64,000 nt of DNA, taken from assembly GCF_022539505.1 (NCBI RefSeq), contig NC_061514.1:325793090-325857089 (forward strand), given 5' to 3'. A model generated the notes under the pieces. That model did no database searches. It had not been told where the DNA came from and was given only the letters and a program-made list of their open reading frames with translations. Origin of the DNA: Lolium rigidum. Taxonomy: Eukaryota > Streptophyta > Magnoliopsida > Poales > Poaceae. The translations under genes and the position numbers were made by a program. Of this stretch, positions 1-11,610 are shown in pieces. The first letter of the stretch is position 1. Every line of letters begins with the position of its first letter.

Positions 1-271
1 TTGGCAATAATAATTCCAAAACCACTCTGTTTTTTCTTCGTCGGGTCACGCGTTGCAGAGCAGAACCGCTTCAGTATCCTTCCATCATGATGCCTTGTCT
101 TCTCAACTTCTGTATACTGCACGATTGATAGTTTTGGCACCACTTCCTCGAAAACTGCCGACGCATTGAATCATCTCCCCCTAATATTCCCTTTATTTAT
201 CCTCATCGAGCAGTTCGCCTCTTCATTCCCCTGTTCCGCATTAGCAATCGGAAAAAACCCTCCTCTGCACC

Positions 272-721
272 ATGGACTCCTCCTCCTCCTCTGCCTTCTC
301 GGGCCTCTCCTTCCAATCCTCCTCCTCCAGCGAGCCGGAGCCGGAGTTCGACCTGATGGCGGCGTACGAGGCCCTCGCCCCAGAGTGGTGGGACGAGAGG
401 GATTCGATCTTCACCGACGGGTCAGAGGACGATGCCTCCTTGACCGATGGGGAGGACAACCTCCAGTTCCTTGTGGATGGGGGGTTGGAGGAGGAGAGCA
501 ACGACGACCTCTTCTCCTGGGACGGCTTCTCCTCTTCCGACGAGGAGGAGGAAGCGGAAGATGACTCCTCCGACGAGTACCCGCCGGTGAAGCGCTTCCG
601 CGCCGGGTCGGAGGACGACGACGACGACGACGACGAGGAAGAAGGAGCGCCTGCCGACGGCTTTGGCAGCAGCGCCGATGACAGCTACGATGGCGACGAC
701 GAGGGCAGCGACGGCCCCTAG
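272..721 (+). CDS. Antisense acidic ORF of the Tat-type Gypsy element
   Basis: A 149-residue ORF runs opposite to the pol genes, between integrase and the missing 3' LTR. The product is Ser-rich at its N-terminus (residues 1-20) and very acidic at its C-terminus, with runs of Asp/Glu around residues 112-125. It has a central conserved-looking core (LMAAYEALAPEWWDE, about 28-42) and a short basic patch KRFRAG. Additional ORFs in this position and orientation are described for Tat-lineage elements of grasses; their function is unknown. It has an ATG in a reasonable context and a stop 720 bases into the window. There is no recognisable enzymatic domain. It is probably an element-encoded protein rather than a host gene. 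Confidence 0.6.
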   Translation: MDSSSSSAFSGLSFQSSSSSEPEPEFDLMAAYEALAPEWWDERDSIFTDGSEDDASLTDGEDNLQFLVDGGLEEESNDDLFSWDGFSSSDEEEEAEDDSSDEYPPVKRFRAGSEDDDDDDDEEEGAPADGFGSSADDSYDGDDEGSDGP

Positions 722-1106
722 ATTAGGGACTACTAGAATAGGACTAGTAGTAGTAGTGCATTAGGCAGCAAATCCTCCTTTTGTGAGCAATCGGCTCTTC
801 TTGTAAAAATCCTCTTTAAATTAATGAAGAATGCTTTAGTTTGATTTTCCCTATTGTCAAAGTAGATCAATGCTCAAAGAGCCGATGGCAACGCATCGGT
901 CTTTTACCAAAACGCCAGCAAGGCCAGACAGATCCAAGCGACCATTCAAACGGTAAACTGATACCTGCTCGCAACAGTTTGTTCCTCTAGAGTCGATGGC
1001 TACGCATCGGCTTTTTAGTTCTAAAGTCGATATCAGTGCATCGGCTGTGCTTTGCATATTTAAAAAAAAAATTTACTGGCCGATTTCATGCATCGGCCCC
1101 TACATT

Positions 1107-2921
1107 TCACTGTCCATCATCCCACATACTCGGGAAATATTTCTTGAGATGCTGACCATTGACAGCCACTGGGAATTTCGCACCACTCAGCTCCTCGAGC
1201 ATGTATGCGTTACCCTTTAAAACTTGGTCGACTCTGTACGGCCCGTGCCAATTTGGAGACCATTTACCATATACTGCATCCTTAGTCCCCAATGGCAATA
1301 CAGCTTCCCATACCAGATCACCAACGTGGAACTCCTTTGGTCTCACCTTCTTATTATATGCGCGAGCTACCTTGGCTTTGTTCTCTTTGATTTTCTCAAG
1401 TGACCAAAGTCTAAGTTCCGTTAAATCCTCAATGCTATCACTCATCAGGGCTGCATATTCTTCAGCTGTTAAATCATTCTGAAACGTGACACGTCTTGAG
1501 CCAGCCGTGATCTCCCAGGGTAACACAGCTTCTTGTCCATAGACCAGATGGTATGGCGAGGTTTTTATCGCTCCATGACATGACATACGATAAGCCCACA
1601 CAGCCTCTGATAATACCTCGTGCCAACGTCTAGGGTGCTCATCGATTTTCCTCTTAATCAGCTTGATAAGACTCTGGTTAGACGCTTCAGCTTGTCCATT
1701 TGCTTGAGCATAGTATGGAGATGATCGGATCAGCTTAATCCCCGTGTCCTCGCAGAACTTTCTAAACTCGCGAGAAGTGAAGACCGAACCTCCATCGGTC
1801 GTGATAGTCTGGGGAATCCCGAATCTGTGAATGACATGTTCTTTCACAAAATTGATAACATCGGCCGATGCTACTGACTTCATAGGGACGGCCTCCACCC
1901 ATTTAGTAAAATAATCCGTGATGGCCAAAATCCACACATGGCCTGTGCTCGATGGAGGATTAATTTTGCCGATCATATCCATGCCCCAACCTCGAAATGG
2001 CCAAGGCTTGATGATGGGGTTCATTGCTGATGCGGGTACCATCTGAATTTTTCCAAACTTCTGACATGCTTGACACCCTTTATAGTAATTAAAACAATCC
2101 TCAAGCATGGTGGGCCAATAAAACCCCGATCGCCTGATCAACCATTTCATCTTATGAGCCGATTGATGAGTTCCACAGGCGCCTTCGTGTACCTCGTGTA
2201 GGAGCCAATTTGACTCGGCTGGTCCCAGACATCTGAGAAGTAACCCTTCCAAAGTCCTGTAGAACATGTCATCTCCAATAAGGACATACTTCATGGCCTT
2301 GTACCTTATCCGTTTAGGTGCCCCCCGAGCCGAATCTTTCAAGTAATTGAAGATATCGGCTCTCCAGTCATCCGGTTCCATGAACTGTACCTGGACATCG
2401 GCTCCATCTGCTACGTCCTTGTAGCCTGACGCCATCTGCGCGAGATCGTTCGCCTCAGTATTCTGCGATCTCGGGATCCAGTTGAAGTTTATGTACCTAA
2501 ATTGTGCCATCAGCTCACGGCATTGCATCCATAATGGGAAGAGCGACTCGCTCTCACACTTGTATTCTTCCGTGAGCTGGGAAATCACCAACTTTGAGTC
2601 TCCAAAAAGTTCCACTGCTTCTGCCCCGGCTTCGATAAGTAACTCCATCCCCTTGCGTATTGCTTCATACTCAGCGACATTGTTGGTGCAAGGGGTAGAT
2701 AACCTGATGGAGAAGGAATAGGTTGCCCCCCGGGGCGACACGAGTAGAATGCCGATGCCGCAACCATCATCACAAGCCGATCCATCGAAGAACATGGCCC
2801 ATGCACGTACGAACGGTGCTGCTATATCAGTGTTGATTCGTTCAGCAATAAGATCGGCCAACGCTCTGTCCCTTGACTGCTTTCGCAGGCTGATACCGGA
2901 GATCAAATTCCGATAATGCAA
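1107..2921 (-). pseudogene. Retrotransposon RNase H and integrase region (Gypsy pol 3' part)
   Basis: An open stretch of 604 codons. Residues about 40-170 form a second RNase H-like domain (MFFDGSACDDGCGIG, then NNVAEYEA and a late Asp in SQNTEANDLAQ). Then comes a zinc-binding H-H-C-C module (HEGACGTHQSAHK ... CQACQKFG). The integrase core follows, with the catalytic Asp in GWGMDMIG, the second in TDGGSVF and the Glu in ANGQAEASNQ. The C-terminal segment (YGKWSPNWHGPYRV ... KKYFPSMWDDGQ) is typical of this lineage. The domain itself is uninterrupted, but upstream RT and gag are broken, so it is listed as part of a dead polyprotein. It would integrate the cDNA of the element into host DNA. 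Confidence 0.85.
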
Positions 2922-4365
2922 ACATCCACTTACCGAGTCGGCCTTTCAACACAGGAGCCGACAGCATGTGTTTGATGACATCTGATTTGCATATGATGAC
3001 AATTTCTGCTGTCAGAAAGATGTGACGAAGCATGGTGCAGGTAAAAAATAGGCAGAGGCACAACTTCTCGATCTCAGGGTACATAGTCTCTGCATCCAAC
3101 ATCCTTCTGCTGAGGTAGAAAGCGACTCTTTCCAGACCATCATAGACTTGCACCACCACTGAGGCGATGGAAGTGTCAGCTACTGAAAGGTAAATATAGA
3201 ATGGTTTGTCTTGCTGGGGCGGAACCAACACGGGTGGCTTCGTTAGATACTCTTTAATCTCGTCAAACGCTCGCTGTTGCTCTGCCCCCCAGCGAAACTC
3301 CTCATCAGCTTTAATCTTTACCAATCCCATGAATGGCTCGATTCGCCCTGACAGGTTGGAGATGAACCTTCTGACGAAATTGATTTTGCTGATGAGACGT
3401 TGGAGTTCCTTCTTCGTGGTAGGTGGCTTCATTGTTCGTACTGCCTCCTGACTTTTCAGGCCGATCTCAATTCCGCGTTCATGGACCAAGAAGCCCAAGA
3501 ATTGACCGGCCGTCACACCAAAAGCACACTTCTTTGGGTTCATTCTTAGCCCGAATTTTCTAGTTCGGTCCAGGATGCGTCGCAAATCTTCCAAGTGTCC
3601 TTCCAATGAGACAAACTTGACCACCACGTCATCAATGTAAATCTCCACCAACTTGCCGATCAGATCATGAAAGATATAATTCATGGCTCTTTGGTATGTT
3701 GCGCCGGCATTTTTAGTCCAAATGTCATGACTACATATTCGAACAAGCCCACCGAACCTGGTACTCTAAATGCAGTCTTGTGTATATCTTATGGAGCCAT
3801 AAAAATTTGGTTGTAGCCGGCATTGCCATCCATGAAACTTAAAACCTTATGACCGGCAGCTGCATTGATCAATGTCTCTGCTACCGGCATTGGATACTCA
3901 TCCTTTGGAGTGGCTCTATTGAGATCCCGAAAATCTATGGCGACGCGCCATCGGCCGTCCTTTTTCTCTACAGGTACGATACTAGAAATCCACTCAGCAT
4001 ACCTGCATGGCCTGATGAACCCGGTGTTCAGCATTTTCTCGATCTCTTTCTTGACTTCTTCTAAAATTTCGGCCTTCATCTGTCGTGCTCGTTGTTGGAA
4101 CGACCGAAATCCTTTCTTAAGAGGGAGCCGATGCTCAATGATGCTCCTGTCTAACCCGGGCATCTCTGTGTAATCCCAGGCAAAACAATCTGGGTATTCT
4201 TTCAACAAAGCTATCATCAGGCCCCTCAGATGCGGATCTTAACTTTTTGTTGATAAATGTTGGTCGTGGCTTATCCCCGGGACCAATGTCAATCTCTTCT
4301 AGCTCATCGGCCGATGTAAACCCATACCCTAGCTTTCCGTCGCTCGCTAGATCGATGCTGAACAC
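2842..4365 (-). pseudogene. Retrotransposon reverse transcriptase and first RNase H (frameshifted)
   Basis: Two overlapping-frame pieces encode the RT. Positions 4217-3789 carry the fingers and palm start (KKDGRWRVAIDFRDLNRATPKD and YPMP). Positions 3684-2842 carry the palm motif YIDDVVVK, the thumb and connection, and the first RNase H-like domain. A stop at about 3789 and frame breaks up to 3684 separate them, so no full RT can be made. A short N-terminal piece (4365-4135) with a further frame change precedes them. The family reaction is RNA-templated DNA synthesis within the cytoplasmic particle. Confidence 0.85.
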
Positions 4366-4588
4366 GGGCGAACGTATGGCGAGGATAATTTTGGCCGATT
4401 GCTGGAATCGGCCTCCTTTTTGATTGTATTGCTCAATGAAGGTTTACAACTTATTTGTGCTCCCCTACGGGAGGGAGTCTCCCTACTACGACTACGTGAC
4501 ATGCTTGAGGTGAGATCATTGCTTTTTATTTTTTTGGGCCGATCGCAGGGATCGGCCTTGCCACGTACGTCGATTGATGTTGCTCTTG

Positions 4589-6250
4589 CTACTCTGTCAG
4601 GCCGGTGGATAAGACCAGCCTCACCCCATTTTTTGTAACTTCGATGCGCTCACAGCCGTCCAAACTGACTCCAGAGAGCGGCTCTTGGTCTTCCGCGTCC
4701 CAAATATTCATGCCGGCTATTGAGACCTCGATCGAGTCGTCTGCATGAACGACCTCCACTTCATCTCCATCCCATTGTATCAGGCACTGGTGCATTGTAG
4801 ATGGAATGCAGCAGTTGGCGTGAATCCAATCTCTCCATAGCAGGACAGCGTAGGTGCTTTTGCTGTCGACGATGAAGAATGATGTAGGTGCGTCTCTGAT
4901 GCTTGGCCGTTGAAGTCGCTTAGTGTGATGTTGGTTTTGATCAGATCTGCGTTAGAGCGTCCCAAACGCCGTAGCATGGAGTATGGCATTATATTGACTG
5001 CCGCTCCCGTGTCAACCAACATCTTGCCGACAGGCTGCCCATTGATATAACCTTTTAGGTACAGGGCCTTCAAATGTTTGTAGCCCTTCTCTCGTGGCTT
5101 TTCGAAGATAACTGGCCGTGGACCGCAGTCAAACTGTGCTATCGGCACTTCTTCGGTTCCTGGAGCACGAAACTCCGACGGAAGTATGAACACCATATTT
5201 GTGCCAGCCGATGCACTCGCATCGGCTTTTACTTGCTTGGGGCACCATTCTTTCTTCTGTGGACGAATCTCCTCGTCCAAAGTTTGCTGAATTTTCACGG
5301 TCAGATCGGGCCGCGCTTTCCTCAACGTGTGCAGGTATTGCGCCTCGGCTTGCTCCAAGCTACGTAGCCGCTGAACCCTACGCTTTTGGGAGTGGCTGAG
5401 TCCATCAGGACACCACCTTGGACGATGGTATCTATCCTCTTCTTCATCTTCTGACTCCTCAAAATCTTCATCCTGAGATGACTCAGCTCGTCTGTTCTGA
5501 GATGGGAGAGGCCCTAGACGCTTGAAAACTGAAACTTCTCCTGCGTCCTTCTTCTGCTGTCTACACTCCGGGCAGTTGTCGATTGTAGGCAATCGGCTCA
5601 TTCCTGAATCCCAGCAGTGCTTAAAGAAAGGACAGTCCCAGTGTCTATCCATGTCCTCCTGCTCTCTTGATTTCCCTTTAGCGCGGTGCTCATATCCTTC
5701 GTCGTCTCTATCATACCGACGATATCTTCCATTGTCTACGTCAGACCGACGATATCTTTCGTCTTCTCTGTCGTACCGCCAACGTCGGTCATACTGACGC
5801 TCATACTTGTTAAGGAGATGCGCGGAGAGTGGTCGTTGATATCGCACGCTTCTCACTTGTTCCTCGGTGAGGTACCGTCTTTCATCATATCGGGGCCGGT
5901 CGCGTGGGCCGGCCTCCTCCTTTTCCTTGCCACGGGAGTGACTGCTTTCTTCTTTATCCTTGCCATGGTGGTGTACAGGCCCTGCCATGTTAACATCAAA
6001 TGAGAAACCTGGCTGATGCCTCGTGGAGTGATTGATTCCCACCATGTTTACGCCAGGAAACGGGTGCGTGTCCACTTTCATGGCAAACTGGCCGAGGATC
6101 AAACGGTCTTGTTCTATCGCCGTTTGGATCTGCCGACGCAACTCTTTGCAGTCATTGGTGATATGGGTGAACGAATGATGCCACTTGCAGTACAGTCTCC
6201 CGTTCATCTCTTGCGCCGTAGGGATTTTATGGCCTTCGGGTAACTTCAGC
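4589..6250 (-). pseudogene. Gypsy gag C-terminal part and aspartic protease (broken)
   Basis: The main open piece, 6207-4780, starts with the conserved GRLYCKWHHSFTH segment of gag. A long Arg/Asp/Tyr-rich charged region and a CPFFKHCWDSG cysteine cluster follow. It ends in the retroviral-type aspartic protease with the active-site motif DTGA near base 5010. A frame change near 4790 moves the protease C-terminus to 4795-4589. A TAG at 6250-6252 separates this part from the preceding gag piece next to the nested insertion. The protease would mature Gag-Pol. It is not translatable as one product. Confidence 0.8.
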
Positions 6251-6364
6251 TATTTTTCCTTAAGCAACAAATCAAATATCTGCTCAGCTTTGATTATATC
6301 GAAGTCAAACCCTTTTGCAGGCCCTTGTGGTTTCACCCATTTGCAGGACACGGGAACTGCCCCC

Positions 6365-8083
6365 TGATGTCTACGGGTGCTTCTATTCTTGTAGACAGTG
6401 TTGGGCCTCCAAGAGCAGAGGTTTGTAGAACAGCAGCAAGTTTCCCTTAAGTGGATCACCCAAGGTTTATCGAACTCAGGGAGGAAGAGGTCAAAGATAT
6501 CCCTCTCATGCAACCCTGCAACCACAAAGCAAGAAGTCTCTTGTGTCCCCAACACACCTAATAGGTGCACTAGTTCGGCGAAGAGATAGTGAAATACAAG
6601 TGGTATGAATGAATATGAGCGGTAGTAACGAGCGCCGAGAAAAGTGCTTGTCTGGCGTGCGGTTGATGGTAGTAAAATTGCGGGAAGTATAGATGCGGTA
6701 AAACGAGTAAACAAACAGCGATAGCAGTATTTAGGAACAAGGCCTAGGGATCATACTTTCACTGGTGGACACTCTCAACTTTGATCACATAACAGAATAA
6801 ATAAATAGATGCTAGACTCTACACCCTCTTGTTGGATGATGAACACCACTAACTGTGTAGGATTACACGAACCCTCAATGCCGGAGTTAACAAGCTCCAC
6901 AATATTCAATGTTATGTTTAAATAACCTTAGAGTGCATGACAGATCAACATAACCAAACCAAGTACTAACATAGCATGCACACTGTCACCTTCACACTAC
7001 GAAAGGAGGAATAGATCACATCAATACCATCATAGCAATAGTTAACTTCATAATCTACAAGAGATCACAATCATAGCCTACGCCAAGTACTACACGATGC
7101 ACACACTTGTCACCATTACACCGTGCGGGAGGAATAAACTACTTTAATAACATCACTAGAGTAGCACGCAGATAAATTGTGATACAAAACACATTGCAAT
7201 CATAAAGAGATATAAATAAGCACTTCACTATGCCATTCATAACGGTGAATAAGTATTACGTGAAATATAGCCTAAGAGACCCACACGGTGCACACACTTT
7301 GTCACCTTTACACACGTGGGACAAGGAGTCTCCGGAGATCACATAAGTAAAACCCACTTGACTAGCATAATGACATCTAGATTACAAGCATCATCATATG
7401 AATCTCAATCATGTAAGGCAGCTCATGAGATTATTGTATTGAAGCACATAGGAGAGAGATTAACCACATAGCTACCGGTATAGCCCCGAGCCTCGATGGA
7501 GAACTACTCCCTCCTCATGGGAGACAGCAGCGTTGATGGAGATGGCGGTGGTGTCGATGGAGAAGCCTTCCGGGGGCACTTCCCCGTCCCGACGGCGTGC
7601 CGGAACAGAGACTCCTGTCCCCCAGATCTTGGCTTCGCGATGGCGGCGGCTCTGGAAGGTTTTCTCTAGTTTTGTCGAACGTGTCAGGGTTTTCGCGACG
7701 GAGGCTTTAAATAGGCGGAAGGGCAAGGTCGGGAAAGGGTGCGGGGCCACCAGACACTAGGGCGGCGCGCCCCCCTCCTGGGCCGCGCTGCCACCATGTG
7801 TGGGCCCCCTGTGGCCCCTCTCTGGCGGTTCTCGGGTGTTCTGGAAGCTCCCGGGGATTCTAAGATCTTCGATGTTGATTTCGTCCGATTCCGAGAATAT
7901 TTCCTTACTAGGATTTCTGAAACCAAAAACAGCAGAAAACAGGAACTGGCCCTTCGGCATCTCGTCAATAGGTTAGTTCCGGAAAAAGCATAATAATGAC
8001 ATAAAGTATGCATAAAACATGTAGATATCATCAATAATGTGGCATGGAACATAAGAAATTATCGATACGTCGGAGACGTATCG
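6365..8083 (-). repeat. Left (3') LTR of the nested non-autonomous element
   Basis: It aligns over its whole length with 11611-13327, with scattered single substitutions and short indels. Its last base reads G where the other LTR has the expected terminal A. The ORFs seen inside both LTRs are the same LTR sequence read in arbitrary frames and are not genes. Confidence 0.9.
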
Positions 8084-10650
8084 GCATCCCCAAGCTTAGT
8101 TCTGCTCGTCCCGAGCAGGTAAACGATAACAAAGATAATTTCTGGTGTGACATGCCATCATAACCTTGATCATACTATTGTAAGCATATGTAATGAATGC
8201 AGCGATCAAAACAATGGTAATGACATGAGTAAACAAATGAATCATAAAGCAAAGACTTTTCATGAATAGTACTTTCAAGACAAGCATCAATAAGTCTTGC
8301 ATAAGAGTTAACTCATAAAGCAATAAATCAAAGTAAATGTATTGAAGCAACACAAAGGAAGATTAAGTTTCAGCGGTTGCTTTCAACTTATAACATGTAT
8401 ATATCATGGATAGTTGTCAATGCAAAGTAATATAACAAGTGCAATATGCAAGTATGTAGGAATCAATGCACAGTTCACACAAGTGTTTGCTTCTTGAGGT
8501 GGAGAGAGATAGGTGAACTGACTCAACATAAAAGGTAAAAGAATGGTCCTTCAAAGAGGAAAGCATCGATTGCTATATTTGTGCTAGAGCTTTTATTTTG
8601 AAAACATGAAACAATTTTGTCAACGGTAGTAATAAAGCATATGTATCATGTAAATTATATCTTACAAGTTGCAAGCCTCATGCATAGTATACTAGTAGTG
8701 CCCGCACCTTGTCCTAATTAGCTCGGATTACCGGGATTATCATTGCAATACACATGTTTTAACCAAGTGTCACAAAGGGGTACCTCTATGCCGCTCTGTA
8801 CAAAGGTCTAAGGAGAAAGCTCGCATTTGGATTTCTCGCTTTTGATTATTCTCAACTTAGACATCCATACCGGGACAACATAGACAACAGATAATGGACT
8901 TCTCTTTAATGCATAAGCATGTAGCAACAATTAATGTTCTCATATGAGATTGAGGATATATGTCCAAAACTGAAACTTCCACCATGATTCATGGCTTTAG
9001 TTAGCGGCCCAATGTTCTTCTCTAACAATATGCATGCTCTAACCATTAAATGAGTGGTAAATCTCCCTTACTTCAGACAAGACGAACATGCATAGCAACT
9101 CACATGATATTCAACAAAGTGTTGATGGCGTCCCCAGGAACATGGTTATCGCACAACAAGCAACTTAATAAGAGATAAAGTGCATAAGTACATATTCAAT
9201 ACCACAATAGTTTTTAAGCTATTTGTCCCATGAGCTATATATTGCAAAGGCGAATGATGGAAATTTTAAAGGTAGCACTCAAGCAATTTACTTTGGAATG
9301 GCGGAGAAATACCATGCAGTAGGTAGGTATGGTGGACACAAATGGCATAGTGGTTGGCTCAAGGATTTTGGATGCATGAGAAGTATTCCCTCTCGATACA
9401 AGGTTTTGGCTAGCAAGATTATTTGAAACAAACACAAGGATGAACCGGTGCAGCAAAACTCACATAAAAGACATATTGTAAACATTATAAGACTCTACAC
9501 CGTCTTCCTTGTTGTTCAAACTCTTTACTAGAAATTATCTAGACCTTAGAGAGACCAATTATGCAAACCAAATTTTAGCAAGCTCTATGTATTTCTTCAT
9601 TAATGGGTGCAAAGTATATGATGCAAGAGCTTAAACATGAGCACAACAATTGCCAAGTATCACATTATCCAAGACATTTTACCAATTACTACATGTAGCA
9701 TTCCCGTTTCCAACCATATAACAATTAACGAAGCAGTTTCAACCTTCGCCATGAACATTAAAAGCTAAGAACACATGTGTTCATATGAACCAGCGGAGCG
9801 TGTCTCTCTCCCACACAAGCATTTATTCAAACAAAAACAAACCGACGCTCCAAGTAAAGTACATAAGATGTGACCGAAAAAAAATATAGTTTCAAGAGAA
9901 GAAACACGATAAGTTGTCGATGAAGAAGGGGATGCCTTGGGCATCCCCAAGCTTAGATGCTTGAGTCTTCTTGAAATATGCAGGGATGAACCACCGGGGG
10001 CATCCCCAAGCTTAGACTCTTCACTCTTCTTGATCATAGTATATCATCCTCCTCTCTTGACCCTTGAAAACTTCCTCCACACCAAATTCGAAACAAACTC
10101 ATTAGAGGGTTAGTGCATAATCAAAAATTCACATGTTCAGAGGTGACACAATCATTATTAACACTTCTGGACATTGCACAAAGCTACTGGAAGGTAATGG
10201 AACAAAGAAATCCACCCAACACAGCGAAAGAAGCAATGCGAAATAAAAGGCAGAATCTGTCAAAACAGAACAGTCCATAAAGATGAATTTTAAAATGGCA
10301 CCAGACTTGCTCAGATGAAAATGCCCAAATTGAATGAAAGTTGCGTACATATCTGAGGATCACTCACGTAAATTGGCATAATTTTCTGAGTTACCTACGG
10401 AAAATTAGGCCCAGATTCGTGACGAGCAAGAAATCTGTTTCTGCGCAGTAAGCCAAATCTAGTATGAACCTTACTATCAAAGACTTTACTTGGCACAACA
10501 ATGCAACAAAACTAAGATAAGGAGAGGTTGCTACAGTAGTAACAACTTCCAAGATACAAATACAAAATAAAAGTACTGTAACAAAATAAACACATGGGTT
10601 ATCTCCCAAGAAGTTCTTTCTTTATAGCCATTAAGATGGGCTCAGCAGTT

Positions 10651-11376
10651 TTAATGATGCACTCGCAAGAAATAGTAGTTGAAGCAAAAGAGAGCATCAT
10701 AAAGCAAATTCAAAACAAATTTAAGTCTAACATGCTTCCTATGCATGGGAATCTTGTAAATAAACAAATTCATGAAGAGCAAAGTTACAAGCATAGGAAG
10801 ATAAAACAAGTGTAACTTCAAAAATTTCAGCATATAGAGAGGTGTTTTAGTAACATGGAAATTTCTACAACCATATTTTCCTCTCTCATAATAATATCCA
10901 GTAGCATCATGAGCAAACTCAACAATATAACTATCAAATGAAACATTCTTATCATGAGTCTCATGCATAAAATTATTACTCTCCACATAAGCATAATCAA
11001 TTTTATTAGTTGTAGTGGGAGCAAATTCAACAAAGTAGCTATCATTATTATTCTCATCATCAAATATAGGAGGCATATTGTAATCATAATCAAATTTATC
11101 CTCCATAACAGGTGGTACTAAAAGACCAATATCATTATAATCATCATAAATAGGAGGCAAAGTATCATCAAAGTAAATTTTCTCCTCAATGCTTGGGGGA
11201 CTAAAAATATCATGCTCATCAAAGCCAGCTTCCCCAAGCTTAGAATTTTCCATATCATTAGGAACAATGGTGTTCAAAGCGTTCATACTAATATGTTCCA
11301 TAGGTTTTTTAATTTTCGCATCAAACCATCCATGTCTTAAATCAGGAAATAGAATAAGAAGCTCATTGTTGTCCAT
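10651..11376 (-). CDS. Uncharacterised 241-residue protein of the non-autonomous LTR element
   Basis: A single uninterrupted ORF begins about 230 bases inside the 5' LTR, where gag would normally start. The first about 150 residues are acidic and rich in Asp, Asn, Tyr and Pro, with repeated phrases such as PPIYDDYND, PPIFDDENN and two SYxVEFA blocks. From about residue 185 it becomes hydrophobic (LHLFYLPMLVTLLFMNLF), consistent with a membrane segment, followed by basic residues. It has no zinc knuckle and no protease, RT or integrase motif. It could be a degenerate gag or env-like remnant, or a protein specific to this family. A nearly identical sequence is, as I recall, present in many Triticeae copies, which would argue for past selection, but I cannot test that here. 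Confidence 0.5.
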   Translation of the reverse strand: MDNNELLILFPDLRHGWFDAKIKKPMEHISMNALNTIVPNDMENSKLGEAGFDEHDIFSPPSIEEKIYFDDTLPPIYDDYNDIGLLVPPVMEDKFDYDYNMPPIFDDENNNDSYFVEFAPTTTNKIDYAYVESNNFMHETHDKNVSFDSYIVEFAHDATGYYYERGKYGCRNFHVTKTPLYMLKFLKLHLFYLPMLVTLLFMNLFIYKIPMHRKHVRLKFVLNLLYDALFCFNYYFLRVHH

Positions 11377-11494
11377 TATGCCTAACTAGTGTAAACAAGA
11401 AACAAAAAAGATGCAATTGCAGGATCTAAAGGAAATAGCTTCGAGCACACACACAACGGCAACGAGAAAAGTACTTTACACGGGACCGGAGTAT

Positions 11495-11610
11495 GAGTGC
11501 CTTTTACCTTTCCTCCCCGGCAACGGCGCCGGAAAAGTGGCTAGTTGCCGGGGTTGCCGTGTGTGAGTGCCGTTTACCTTTCCTCCCGGCAACGGCGCCG
11601 GAAAAGTGCT
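11495..11610 (-). other. Duplicated primer binding site region
   Basis: A block containing CCGGCAACGGCGCC (complementary in sense to a tRNA-Asp 3' end) occurs twice, at 11495-11539 and 11564-11609. Each copy is preceded by the same GAGTGCC...TTACCTTTCCTCC context. The copy nearest the LTR is 11 bases away from it. This is a tandem duplication of the reverse-transcription start region. Confidence 0.65.

Noticed and set aside
1107..2921. Host gene with integrase and RNase H domains (domesticated)
   Set aside because: It sits in normal order within a Gypsy element whose other parts are present and decayed; nothing suggests independent retention.
7472..8052. ORFs of about 90-120 residues on both strands
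   Set aside because: They lie in the LTR of the nested element and recur at 12742-13296. Untranslated LTR sequence.
9223..9426. Small ORF in the interior of the non-autonomous element
   Set aside because: Opposite strand to the element's own ORF, no domain, low coding character.
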